A stretch of 64,000 bases of DNA, from the NCBI GenBank assembly GCA_001600455.1, contig BCKC01000009.1, positions 1,550,001 to 1,614,000 on the forward strand, written 5' to 3'. The notes below the pieces were generated by a model, which searched no databases, had not been told where the DNA came from, and saw only the letters and a list, made by a program, of their open reading frames with translations. The translations under genes were made by a program, and so were the position numbers. This stretch comes from Endocalyx cinctus. Taxonomy: Eukaryota > Ascomycota > Sordariomycetes > Amphisphaeriales > Apiosporaceae. Below, piece by piece: positions 23,917 through 35,249 of this stretch (positions are counted from its first letter, which is position 1; the number at the start of each line of letters is the position of its first letter).

Positions 23917-26900
23917 AACGTATTTTCCATCCCGTTCTTGATATTGACGTTGATAAAGATCTGCATGCCATACCGGTACTTATTCAATAGTGGTGGGTTA
24001 AGGCTCCGCTACTAATAACTCTAGAAAGACGATCCGCCCAGCCGCCCTACTTTTTTTCCTTTCTTCAATTCCCGCTCGTAGCTGGAATGGGAAAGTTGAG
24101 ATTACTGTACTATCTACGTAGCTGGCACGGAGTAGTTCAAGCCTAACGACTAGGTCAGATGAATCGAAGGAAATAGAAGAAAGCCGAAAACTGATCAAAC
24201 GTGCTGCCATGGACGCTATCTGTGCTGGCGCTTTGAACTGAGAAAAAAAAAAAAAAGGTCATTATGTTCGTACTGTTCAAGCCCATTACTAGTAGTACTA
24301 AGTAACAACTACCACCTACTTAGAAAAGTTGGTGTGATACTAAACGACGCCTTCGTGTTCCGTTAGGTTCTTACGCCATGACCCGAGGGGAGGCGTCAGA
24401 AGGAATGGGAAAGTGAATGAAAATGGGTGGTACGGGTGGGTTTTAAAAAGAAATCCTTATTCAGCTCACCCATCGACAAGTAAATATTGTACCGTATGTA
24501 CGTAAGAAAGAGGGAAAAAGTGATAGACTACGATGCATATAAGAACTACGATGCAGATAAGACGAATAAATAGAAAACAAATAGATTAACTTGTCCCGTA
24601 TTTAATGTTATTGCCTTCCCATTGCTTCGAGTCAAGCCCGACATCCTATAAGCCTCCTTTTTTACTGCTTCTTTGCGGTGTGATGGTTGGTGTTGGTGGT
24701 TGATCGTTCTATTTTGGTGACGGCTGATCAACTAACTCGTCTATTTTCTAAGAAATCACCACGCCAGCGTGTTGTCGCCCCTTACTTACTTCCACAAAAG
24801 TGGCATGGAAATAATATATCCGTGATAAGTTATTACTTATTATATCGGCAAGAAAGCAAGTGAGTGAGTGTATTTATATGGCAAAACACTAGGCCGCAGG
24901 CACATGGATCAAGTGAATGCGTAAACCGATAATGGCATGAACAACTTGGACAGACCCCGAATTGAAAATGGATTCTTGGAAATTGCACAAATTCCCGAGC
25001 TATGCGCCGGTGCTACGGGGTGCTTGTTTGAGGGTTTATTACTGAAAATGGTAGACGTGAAATAAATAACACAAAGTCTATCATTAGTAACGGTCGGTAC
25101 CTGAATAGAGAAAAAGGAAAGAAAAGCAGAAAACTTCAAACTTCAAACGTTGATATGCCGGATCTCTATACTAAACAGGTTTACCATGTTAATATGTGTG
25201 TTCGTGGACATTTGCGTCGTCAAGAAACTTGGTAGCCTAGCGCTGAACAAGACTAAAAAAAAAAAAAGAAATAGGCAGAGAGAATGCTGAGACTCCGGCG
25301 CTCAGTGTCCCGCACTGAATGCGACGGTATAGGTGAATAAGGTTACATTTTTAAAGGTTTTTTTTTTTTTTTTTTTTGATATCTGAGCCATGACAAGTAC
25401 TTGCGCTCGAGTACGTTACCCAATACATACAAACACGAGTCGCCGTACGCACTTAACAAGCCACGCTTACCGGGGTTTGTTTCACCATTTCTCTCGTGGT
25501 TGGTGGTTAGCGTAATAATACGCGAATTTAATGACTATTTCTCCGCTACCCACAATTTTTGGACAACACGTGTTGGGGTTAAAGAGAGAAGTTCCTTTTT
25601 GCTCTGAATCAGATCTACATTATGTATGTATGTAGTAAGTGTTTGTTTAATCGTATGGTTATGATATATAGTTAACATTATTTACATGATATACAATATA
25701 TAAAACTAAAAAAAAATAGGTATTATAAGATAGAAGAAGAGTTTATGAGAGATAGATAGAAAAGAGTGAAAGAGAGAGAACTAGAAAAAAAAAGAGAGAG
25801 GCGGGTCTGATTGTGAAAGCGAAGGGAATGTGCTTCGTATACTACGTTGAGGTTACATTTTACCTCTGCCCCTTTTCATGACTTCCCTGTATTTTATTTT
25901 ACATGTACTTGTATACTTCTCTCCAACGACAGGGTAGACCGTTAAAAAGAACCCTGTAATACCGAACAGATTAGAACGTAGTATATGTACAGAGTACTAC
26001 GGGTATGTATACGTAGTAGGTAAATACTACGATATAATACCTACGGTACATACTGAAGTACCTGTATACTACTACTGAATACTACTGAATACGCTATGGC
26101 GCTTACAGATCACCAAGTTTATTAGCGTATCTTCATCTCTGCAGGTACTTTGATCTTCTAACTCGATTCGTCCTTCGTGAAATATTTGTAACCTCTTATT
26201 GGTCTTTATCGTCAAGGGTATGTAAGTTAAAACTACTAAACATGGCTTAGCTTGTACCATGGTTCATCGTCAAATACTCTCAAATACTCTCTCCTCGTTG
26301 GACAATAACCGTAATATGTAACTTCCCTGTCCTTCCCCTTTCTCTCTATCTCTATCTTTTCTTCGTCTCGTTTACTTCTCTCTCTCTCTTTCTCTCCCTC
26401 TCTGTGCCTGTGTGTGTGTGTCGAGATACTTTTCCCGAGAGTAAATGTTAATGTAGTTTTGTAATTTGTTTGTCGAGGGAAAGCATCATCTTGCATCATC
26501 TATTTCCATTCTTTCTTTTCTTCCTTCTTTTTTTTTTTTTTTGTTTCATTATCGTCGTCGCTAGACAACTTACAGGCAATATCTAACTGCTCTATCATCC
26601 TAGTGGATTGGGATATATCGTCAAGTCACACCATAGACCCCATATCAGGACATCCTAATAATACGGAGTACGGTACCTATTGGGCAGGGATCCATGCTGT
26701 AGGGTACCGCCTATATTTTGTCTTACGATTTTATTACCAGTAGGAAAAAGGCAAACAAAGTCCAAATCCACACGTCCCAGGTCCGCTTTTTACCCCCAAC
26801 ACCCTCTGCACCTGCGACATCAAGCTCCTCAGAAATACCCGATCGTTTCTATTCTCCTTCTCCATTAGAAAAGTAGAAACATTGATCTTCCTTCACAGGC

Positions 26901-27311
26901 CGCACCGCCATACAAACTTTGTTTCTGTAGATCACCCTTACCTACACTACACTAATCCCATCCAGCCTGACTGGGGCCGGTCCCTCAAACCTTTTGGAGC
27001 ATCATCTCTCCTTTCTTCCTTTTTCCTCTCGTCCATAATCATAACCATAACGACGACGACAATTACTACGAGGCAAACCCTTATTCACGTCGTGTCTCGA
27101 GTAGACTGACGCTTTGACTGGAGTCTTGCTTCCTTTCGGTCTGACTAGGTAACCATATCGAGGAGGACGAGACTCGACGCGAACTCGCATTTTCCTACAC
27201 CTTACCCTGAACGGCCTCCGTTACAGACCTTGTGCTGCGCCTCGATCAATCTGTTTTGAGCAGAACGACTCTTCTCAACTGCGCCCACCCTCGATTCCTT
27301 TTCATTCCATC

Positions 27312-27323
27312 ATGTCAACGTGA
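27312..27323 (+). promoter_or_regulatory. Short upstream ORF before the kelch gene
   Basis: ATG TCA ACG TGA is a three-codon frame 116 bp before the main start codon. If transcription starts upstream of it, it could dampen translation. Transcript ends are unknown. Confidence 0.3.
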
Positions 27324-27438
27324 TAGGAACGACTGAACTGGACATCGATTAACTCTTGAGGTTATCTCTTCGGCGTATAGTGGCTATCAACCTCATCGAC
27401 GGCCGACTGACCTTGAGAGATAGAGATTTACGTCGACC

Positions 27439-29676
27439 ATGACTCTACCTCAACCCGAGACTGCCTTGACTGGCAGTTGCAGTGCCATCTTCAACAATAC
27501 GTTGTATTCATATTCCGGATCCGCCTTTCAATCGCTTGCTCTAGAGGAAGGTGCCGAATGGAAAACTTTCGCTGGTGGTGTATCGGTAACTGGAGGAGTT
27601 TGTGTTGGCTCAACCCCACAAGACTCGGCATTAGCTGGACTATTTGTTGTCGGCGGAAAATCAGACTCGTCGGATTATACTGGACTTCAAAAATTTACGT
27701 ACTCGACTGGAAAATGGGAAACGATACCGATAGGGACGAATGCTCAGGTCACGAAGGATCGGGTTTATCACAGCGCGACGTATCTTAACGCGACCGATAT
27801 GATTCTTGTATACTCGGGTACCACTAATGACTCTCCCGAGCTGTCTTCTCAAACCTTCACCATCGGCGCGTCGGAGCCCTACAGTGTGGTTGCGTATCAG
27901 TCATCCATCACTCCACCCGGCATAGCATCATTCCTTTTGCCGTGGTCTGAGACGGAGGCGGTTATGTTCGGTGGTAACTCGATGAATACGCAAGTAGTGT
28001 TGTTCGATACAACCACGTCTCAATGGGTTGACTCGGGCATCACCCTCGCCGAACCGCTTCCAAAGAACACTACGCAGGTAAAGGCCATGATCCTTAAGGG
28101 AGATGACGGTAGTAAGAGCTTATATACTTTCGACGCAAGTACATCGCCCAATCAAGTCAACCGGACCGTACTGGTTGGCAGCGATGGGTCAATAATGACC
28201 AAGGCAGCACCTGTGACATCTACCAGTACCAGATCATTGAAGCAGGACGAAGAATTAATTGGGAGTAGAGATTTGACGGTCGAGGACTGGCCGTCGTACA
28301 ACTCTACCTTTGTTCCGGACAGCACGCGAAACGATTATGCTATTGCGACGGATTCGAGTGGCTTGGTTGTTATGTCGGGTGGAAACGAGGATGATGTATT
28401 ATGCATGTTTAATGCGCGCGAGAATTCATGGGAGGATGCATCGTCGATATTAGGGTCCCAGAAGCAAGAGACTTTCTCCATCCAGTCGACGCCATCCGCC
28501 ACGTCATCTTCTGTAGAGTCATCTACGGCCGCTGCTACCGATGCGGCCACGGAATCCACGACCGTGGCTGCGGCTCCGAGCACCTCGACATCTGGGCTCA
28601 GCTCGACAGCTATTCTCGGCATCGTACTAGGTGTCGTGTTTGCCGTCGTGCTAGTTCTTGTTGCGGTACTGCTCTGTATCAGACGCCAGCGCAAGAAGAG
28701 GGAATTCGCGGAGTTGGGCCATGCCCGAAGAGCTAGCGGCATTCCAAACGAGAAGAATATGTATGCCCAGGAATTTGCTCGATCAACAGGAGGCCATTTC
28801 AAGGGTCATGCACAACAACAATCGGCTGGTTCCTTCTCCTCGATGGCTATCTTGATGAATAAAGTTCCGAAAGCGGGCATTCAACGAAAAACGAGCAACG
28901 ATAGTAAACGAAGCTCAACTGGCAGCATCAATCAGCGACTGAAGAGCACCATCAGTAGACCTCAACCCCATCTAGACCCCAACATGGACTACTTCGTGCG
29001 AGAAGAAAAGGCTGCTCAATCAGGTCAGGTAATTCCTCGACCAGCTGCCTCTGTCAGCCACGCCGATGACACGAGGAGGAGTTCGGGATGGAACCGATAT
29101 TGGTCTGGTGGTAGTGCGCTAAACATTTTGGGATTTGGCAATGGGAACGGAAATAGCAGCAGCAATGTGAACTCGAGACGCGAGACGAGGGCTTCTGGAG
29201 ATAGCTCACACTACTCGGATATGAATCGAATGACTCAGGACTCGGCGACAGTCCCACCTTTACAGATGAGTACAAGGGCCGAGTTCAACCGAGTACACTC
29301 AGGCAGCCCTACAGTATCTAGCTACAACACTCAGATACACCCAGGGATGTCGGGTCAAATCGAGCGCCCGGTCTCGGAAGTTTCAGCGCTGTCGGACTCG
29401 TCCGGTTATTCGAGCGGAATCCCGCCGAGCGTCCACGACACTTGGGACCCTGCCGCAGCCAAGAAACCTTGGGGTGCTAATCGGGCACCTAGCAGCACGT
29501 ACAGTCAAGGCAGCGCTCCGCCTCTTCCAACGCAGAGCAATTACCTGTCTGGCCTGTCGGGGCCGAATCGACCTACTGGCGTGTCAAGGCAACCGCAGCT
29601 CGCTACCGCGTCTACTTCGGACATGAGCTGGCTTAACCTAGGCGCTGACCACCAAGAGCAGACTCGAATGTACTAA
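27439..29676 (+). CDS. Kelch-repeat protein with one transmembrane helix
   Basis: A single exon encodes 745 residues. The first ~340 residues form a kelch/galactose-oxidase-like beta propeller: repeats such as GLFVVGGKSD, GKWETIP, HSATYLNATDMILVYSG and GLVVMSGGNEDD. A Ser/Thr/Ala-rich linker (about 350-385) precedes a strong transmembrane helix (about 390-413, LGIVLGVVFAVVLVLVAVLL), then a basic RRQRKKRE stop-transfer and a ~330-residue Ser-rich cytoplasmic tail. Fungal proteins with this build are often labelled as a splicing factor by transfer of an old name, but a surface or endomembrane protein fits the sequence better. No signal peptide is visible at the ATG at 27439 or upstream, unlike what this topology predicts; a missed upstream exon is possible. 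Confidence 0.85.
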   Translation: MTLPQPETALTGSCSAIFNNTLYSYSGSAFQSLALEEGAEWKTFAGGVSVTGGVCVGSTPQDSALAGLFVVGGKSDSSDYTGLQKFTYSTGKWETIPIGTNAQVTKDRVYHSATYLNATDMILVYSGTTNDSPELSSQTFTIGASEPYSVVAYQSSITPPGIASFLLPWSETEAVMFGGNSMNTQVVLFDTTTSQWVDSGITLAEPLPKNTTQVKAMILKGDDGSKSLYTFDASTSPNQVNRTVLVGSDGSIMTKAAPVTSTSTRSLKQDEELIGSRDLTVEDWPSYNSTFVPDSTRNDYAIATDSSGLVVMSGGNEDDVLCMFNARENSWEDASSILGSQKQETFSIQSTPSATSSSVESSTAAATDAATESTTVAAAPSTSTSGLSSTAILGIVLGVVFAVVLVLVAVLLCIRRQRKKREFAELGHARRASGIPNEKNMYAQEFARSTGGHFKGHAQQQSAGSFSSMAILMNKVPKAGIQRKTSNDSKRSSTGSINQRLKSTISRPQPHLDPNMDYFVREEKAAQSGQVIPRPAASVSHADDTRRSSGWNRYWSGGSALNILGFGNGNGNSSSNVNSRRETRASGDSSHYSDMNRMTQDSATVPPLQMSTRAEFNRVHSGSPTVSSYNTQIHPGMSGQIERPVSEVSALSDSSGYSSGIPPSVHDTWDPAAAKKPWGANRAPSSTYSQGSAPPLPTQSNYLSGLSGPNRPTGVSRQPQLATASTSDMSWLNLGADHQEQTRMY

Positions 29677-31693
29677 AAGCGTTCGACACCCGAGTTCCCA
29701 TTCTCAGCCAAAAACTTTTTAAATCTGAGCTGTTGCTGTTTCCGTTTCATGATACCATTTACGATTTTTTACATTTTTTCACGTCTATCGCTAATACCCA
29801 ATTACGCATGTTTATGGACTACCAAAAAGTTGATTCGGTTTTCTTTTTAAGTCAGCCATGCCGACTCGCCCACTCTCGTTCGGTCGAAGCTTGCTTCGTG
29901 AGCCGACATGGTTTCGTTCACAAACTTCTGGTCTTTATACCACCGCATTTAATCCCAACACATTTCTCTTCTCACATTATATATATTCTCGACCTATTCC
30001 CTTTATAACCATGTACTCTCCTTCGCATCCGACCGGCGCAACATATGTGTCTTAATTGTTTTTTTATTTATTCTCGTTTTAAAATCCATGCCGTTGAAAA
30101 GTTTTGGATAAGCTTTAATCGGTCATTGTTTCATATTCTACACCCACCGGAGCATTCATCGGATCGGGGCCGAATTTTGGTTTTCTCTTTTTCATTCTAT
30201 TAGACTCGGGGCGACCAGTTTTCTTATTCATTTCTCGGATTCCTAGGGTCTGGCTCGCATATACAAAGATACAATTAGTATATATTACCTCTTCCTCCAA
30301 GCACAAACCCATAAACTCAGCTCGATATCCGAGAACGACAAGCTGAAAACGGTTTCGTCTCTCACATTCGTTTCTATAAATATGTCATATTATATACATA
30401 CATACATTGATACCAGGCAAATAGGAGAGGGGCAGCAAACAAGATATTGGGGAGGGCAGGAAATAATCTTACTTTTACCATTCGTGTCTGGACGACTAAT
30501 ATCTTATGGGCGAAGTGGGGAGGGGAGTTATAATTATATATCAATATTCTGTAAAACTTGATGGAAGGAGGAACATTTGTACGAGAGAAGGGGGGATATT
30601 GTACTTACTTCAGCAATCCTGTCGGAGATGATGAAGAAGTATGATGAAGGAGTGTGGACGTCGGGATGGCTACTTGACCATCCAGTCCGTTGTGTGTCAC
30701 ATAGGTATATATGTTATCTATCGATACAATGCAAGCGAAAAGATTAAAATAATATTGTTCTATCTACGTAGAGAAATTATATTGATGAACTTTTGAGAAC
30801 GTGATATTAGATGCTTTACATCTCTTACCTAATTGGATATATAATTTTAACTCGTTATTGCTATAAAGCAATTCTCCATCCTCCTGTTGGATTAGCCAAG
30901 GTATGTGAGCATCACCATTATCATCATCATCACCCTCACCGTCACAAGAATAGAGCCTAGCAAAGCAAATGTTGAAAACTAAACTGGGAGGCAAATTTAT
31001 TTCATCCATACTACTCCTAAGATTTCTGATACATCATACATCTCGATACGAACCCGGTAAAATAAGACAATCGGGGGGGGGTATTTTATTCATACTTTGT
31101 GTGAAAATCCAGATGAGAAATTCAAATCAATCGAGTACACAGGAAAAAAAAAAAGGGTCACAAGTTAGTTTAAGCCAAGTAAATAAGTACGTTAACCCAG
31201 CACGTAGTGAGGACTTGAAACAAAAGAAAAGAAAAAACAAGTAGGTATCACAATCTTCCCCATTCCCTGTTTCCGCCTAAAATGCCGGGAAGAAGAGAAT
31301 ATTAAATGAAACAATATTTTTTTTTCATTTTTCTCTCTCCTTCGATATTGCAAAAGCACGGAGATAAGTTACAAAATAAAAGCATAAAAAAAAAAAGAGG
31401 CTTCAAATCGCTGTAGCCCACCTGGGGGGAAGAATTGAAGAAGCAAAAGAAGAGAAAGGCTGGGAAAGCAATTACAAAAGGAAAACAATAAACAACGCCT
31501 TGTTTCGCCTGTCTGTTTGTCTGGTCTCTGTCTGCCTCGCTACCCTAAACAACAATATCAACAACAGGATAAATCTAGGCCCCCCCTAAGACCCCAACCA
31601 ACTCCTCGAAGGGGAAAAATTATAAAGGCTAGTTGGTAGGTGGCGGTGGTGGCTGAATTAAATATAATAACATCTTTCTTTCTTTTTCTTCTT
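29677..31693. other. Intergenic region between convergent kelch and SRC1 genes
   Basis: No gene is supported. The sequence is AT-rich, with A-runs near 31142 and 31386, a G-run near 31073 and an ATC/CAT-rich patch near 30910-30945. Small open frames here lack domains. Confidence 0.6.
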
Positions 31694-34054
31694 TTAATAA
31701 ATAGGTCTTGATTCTTCCCATTTCGAATGAAGTAGAGATCTATCCTTCTCGTCTTGATCGAGATCCTCCTCCTTCTTAACGACGTCTCCCCCCCACGAGG
31801 CGCGTCCGACCCTGCTCCTGCTCATGCTCCTGCGTCTGTGGTGGTTACTCGTGACGCCGATCCACTCCCAGGCCCTGCCGACCTCGCCGCTGCTGCGGCT
31901 CTCGCGCTGGCTGGTGCGGACGTTGCTGTTCATCTCCACGTACTTACGGACGCGGTCCCAGATGCGCTCGCGGCGGGAGAGGGAGTGGACCGACCTCAGC
32001 ACGTCGTCCCGCAGGTTCGGCAGGAACAGCCACGGGTCGTCGAGGTCGGGGTTCTCCTCCGCGTGCTCCTTCTGCTGCGCGAGCCGGGTCAGCACGAGGT
32101 CGACCAAAGGCGGGATCTGGGCCGCCTCGGCCCGGGTCGCGCGGATCCGGTAGCGGGCCCAGAAGGCCGTCATGATCGACCCGATCACAAGGCTAATTGC
32201 GAGGCGATGTCTTGCCAGTCCGAGCCGGATCGATCGTTTGATGGCGCAGCCGATCGGAATGCGAGAGAGAGAGGTGGACGAAAAGTAGGTGTCTGGAATA
32301 CCGCCGGAATCGCTGGTTCTATAATGAGTCGCGTAGGTTTTCTGGTTAGTTCACCAAAAAAGACGCTGGTCAGAAAATTGATTTGCAAAAAAAACGCCGA
32401 GTGAATCCCCTAGAAGGTATCATGATAGTGGAGACAAAATGCAAAGTTTGCCGGGTAGTGATGAGGGGGATTTCACATATAGAGATTAGTAAAGAAATAA
32501 ATAAACTTACTCCTTAACTTCCACTTGGACTTCCTCTCGGGTCTTAATTTCACCGAGAGCAGCACCCCAGAGGTCCTCAAACTCTTGGTTGTTCATCTTC
32601 TTGCTCCTCTTCTTGTTGATGATCTGTTTCAATTCCTGTTCCTCGATCGCGGGCGTCTCGGCTTTGACGCCTTCCTCGTTGACGAGGTCGCCGCATTCGT
32701 ATTTCGCGCTACGTTCCCGAAGCTCTTCGACCGCCCGATCCGCAACCGCCTGCACGCGTCTCACCTTCTCCCCGTCGGGCTCGCAAGTCGGAGGCAGGGG
32801 AACGATGCCGCCGAGGGAGAAAGGATGGGGTTTGAGCAAGTAATCTTGCTCGCAGCGGACCGAAAAGTCGGCGTAGCAGTAGGCGTGGGCAGGACATGGC
32901 TCACACTCGGGCTCCAACTTGTCGATCACTACCGGAGGGACGGTGATTTGGGGTGGCAGCACGGCGAGGGCCCACTCAGGAACGTCGAATTCGCTGGGAA
33001 TGGAGCTACCGATTTGACCTACGCCACAATAACCGACGGCAATCTTCTCTTGCCGATACCAGCCGGCATAAACTGCGAGCAGGGTCGTGAAGAAAACAGA
33101 GATAGGCGTGCCCCATCCGGACTTGTTCGGCTGGCGAACTTGTCTAGGGGGCAATATTTCAGCCTCGGGGTGCGCTTCTTGCTCAGCTACTAGCTCGAGT
33201 TGTTCTTCGGGGGTGAACTCCTCTCCTGGTTCCAGGTATGACGACGGATCGGGCGTGATCTCGGGCGTCCTCTGGCGCACGATCGGGGTCTTTTGGCGTA
33301 CGTACGGTTTCGGTGTCATATCGTAACTAGGCCTATCTAGTGTTTCATCGGCGAATAGATAGCCTTCTACTGATCGCTTCTTCTGCACCACGCTAGGCGA
33401 CTTTCGAGATTGCGTAGTCCTTCTGCGGTAGGTCGGGGTTTCTTCCCTGTCTTCCGGCGGCGGGGACGAGCTCGCGTTCTGAAAAGGGTTATCGGTAGTG
33501 AATACATCGGAAGTTCGTCTGAACAGGCCGTCGGATTCCTCCGTTTTGAGATGTGGGGTCGCTCTGCGACTTCTCCTCGAGATGGTGCCACCGTCGATTT
33601 CAGAGGCGGTGGTCTCGGATTCCGACGCTTGAAGCGGTCGACTTGATGCTCTGACTTTCCGTTTCGAGGGACTAGGAATCGGCGGTGGCATGGGTTGATG
33701 ATCGGGTTCCTCGGACTTGATCCGCATAGACGCTTTCCTAGGCGACCTAGACCTTCGATAGGTAGTAGGGGGCGGGGGGAGATCTTCGTGACTGTCAAAT
33801 GGATTACTGCTACTGCTCGTCTCGTCGGCATCAACGATGCCTTTACTCGAGCGCTTAGCACGGGCGCGGGCGGCTAAGATTTTCCTGGCTTGGGGTTTGA
33901 CTTGATCATTGAAAATCTCGACCAACTGTGCCTTTTTCGCGGTAGAAGGGTAAGCGACATTGTGAGCGACGAGAAGGGACCTTAGGCGCGGAACCGTGAT
34001 CGAAGTCGGCTCGAAGTCCGGTTGAAGATAATCAAGACTTTCACTATCAGACAT
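31694..34054 (-). CDS. SRC1: Inner nuclear membrane protein Src1/Heh (LEM-like HeH and MSC domains)
   Basis: Exons 34054-32511 and 32312-31694 join (GTAAGT donor, CCAG acceptor) to give 720 residues. Src1/Heh1 proteins anchor chromatin at the inner nuclear membrane. An N-terminal HeH/LEM-like helix-extension-helix motif is seen at about residues 20-60 (VPRLRSLLVAHNVAYPSTAK, then KAQLVEIFNDQVKP). A long Ser/Arg-rich linker follows. A first membrane segment lies near SVFFTTLLAVYAGWY, then a lumenal Cys-containing region (CEPCPAHAYC). The second membrane span (RHRLAISLVIGSIMTAFW) and the Man1-Src1 C-terminal domain (VDLVLTRLAQQ; RERIWDRVRKYVE) are in exon 2. The splice restores DDSGGIPDTYFSSTSLSRIP in phase. 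An alternative in-frame ATG-like codon upstream of 34054 is AT-rich and unlikely. Confidence 0.9.
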
Positions 34055-35249
34055 GATGAATAATAGCCGAAAGTGACAAAGTTTGATGATGATCAACGTG
34101 ACGAACAGAATTTAGAAGTCTGACAAAAGAGATGAATCAGAGTAGAGTATATTGGATTCTTAATAACTCAAGGTACTAAGTACTAAGTAATTAATTATCC
34201 ATCAAGGCTACTACTACTACCAAGACTACTTTAACTTGTTAATACTTGTGTAGTCAGTAAGTATCATCCAAGTTACACGACTACTCGAAGTCGGGAGAAA
34301 TGTTTGGATGATCAAAAATTGATAGAAGACAGATAAGAAGAAAATGGAAGGGAAAAAAAAAATCAGTATCGTGCACAACAAAGTGGGGGGGGAAATGAAT
34401 AGACACGCTGACAAGTAAATACAAGTAGTGTAATGTGTACTCCGTAGTAGGTAATGGATAGACGTTGGTTGTTGATAGTCGAACTGTTCTGGGTAAGTAG
34501 TTTTTTTATTTGTTCCCATTTGAGAGGGTGGGTTAAAGCGTTTTCTCGTTGACCGGGTGGCGATAGATACCAATGTAAGTACTTATTCACTGTAGCGTAT
34601 TAAAATGCCAATCATCGCTGCCTATTCCAGCAAGTATAAGTACTAGAATACGCTATACCTAAGTACCTAGGTAGGTGCATTGAGACGTTGAGTGCTTTCA
34701 CTGTACTGTAAGAGTTACCTAAATAAAATAAGGTTAAATACCTTTCAAACTGCATTCGGTATAGCGTGTTTTTACCGAGACTTGGCTTCAGGTTATTCGT
34801 GTTACATGTTCGCATCAACCCGAACTCTTGAACCAGTACCTCAGAAGATGTAATTAATTCCAAGCTTCCTGTGGATGAACTCACTGTATATCTAAGTATT
34901 TACATAAGTAATATCTTTTATACCATCTCACCATCCATTCTATACGTAAAAACTTATATTTTAACGTGTCGATGTCAACAAGAAGTATGATCACTCAAGG
35001 TAAGACGACATGTTCATGACAACCTAGCGCATCACGTAGCACGATATCGTATAATCAGTACTTAAGTAGTTAATGAGGTATCAATCATTAATGAAATCGC
35101 TTATCTTATAAGTACCTAGGTAGATATTTGTTAACAGCCTCTAGCACAGATTGACATCATGGTGAAAACAGAGAACATGATTCCAGTTCCTGGATATAAC
35201 ATTGCTACTTACGGACCGTGTTAGAAGATGTGTGAGTCTGCAAAAATAT
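34055..35249. other. Intergenic region between SRC1 and the GH2 gene
   Basis: The stretch is AT-rich. It has the palindrome TACCTAGGTA at 34664-34673 and 35113-35122, and TACTCCGTA at 34438-34446. No gene is visible. Confidence 0.6.

Larger units (their letters stand above)
23027..27438. other. 4.4-kb intergenic region; only simple repeats seen
   Basis: No gene is supported. It contains six 7-bp units of ATTCCCT (23875-23916), many T/A runs, a TACGGAGTA site (26662-26670), short GATA-type repeats near 25750, and a CT/GT-rich block near 26330-26420. The last ~600 bp are less AT-rich and probably form promoter and leader of the kelch gene. Confidence 0.55.

Noticed and set aside
31754..32404. 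216-codon plus-strand frame opposite SRC1
   Set aside because: Arg/Val/Ala/Leu-rich shadow of a GC-rich exon; the opposite strand has the conserved MSC domain.
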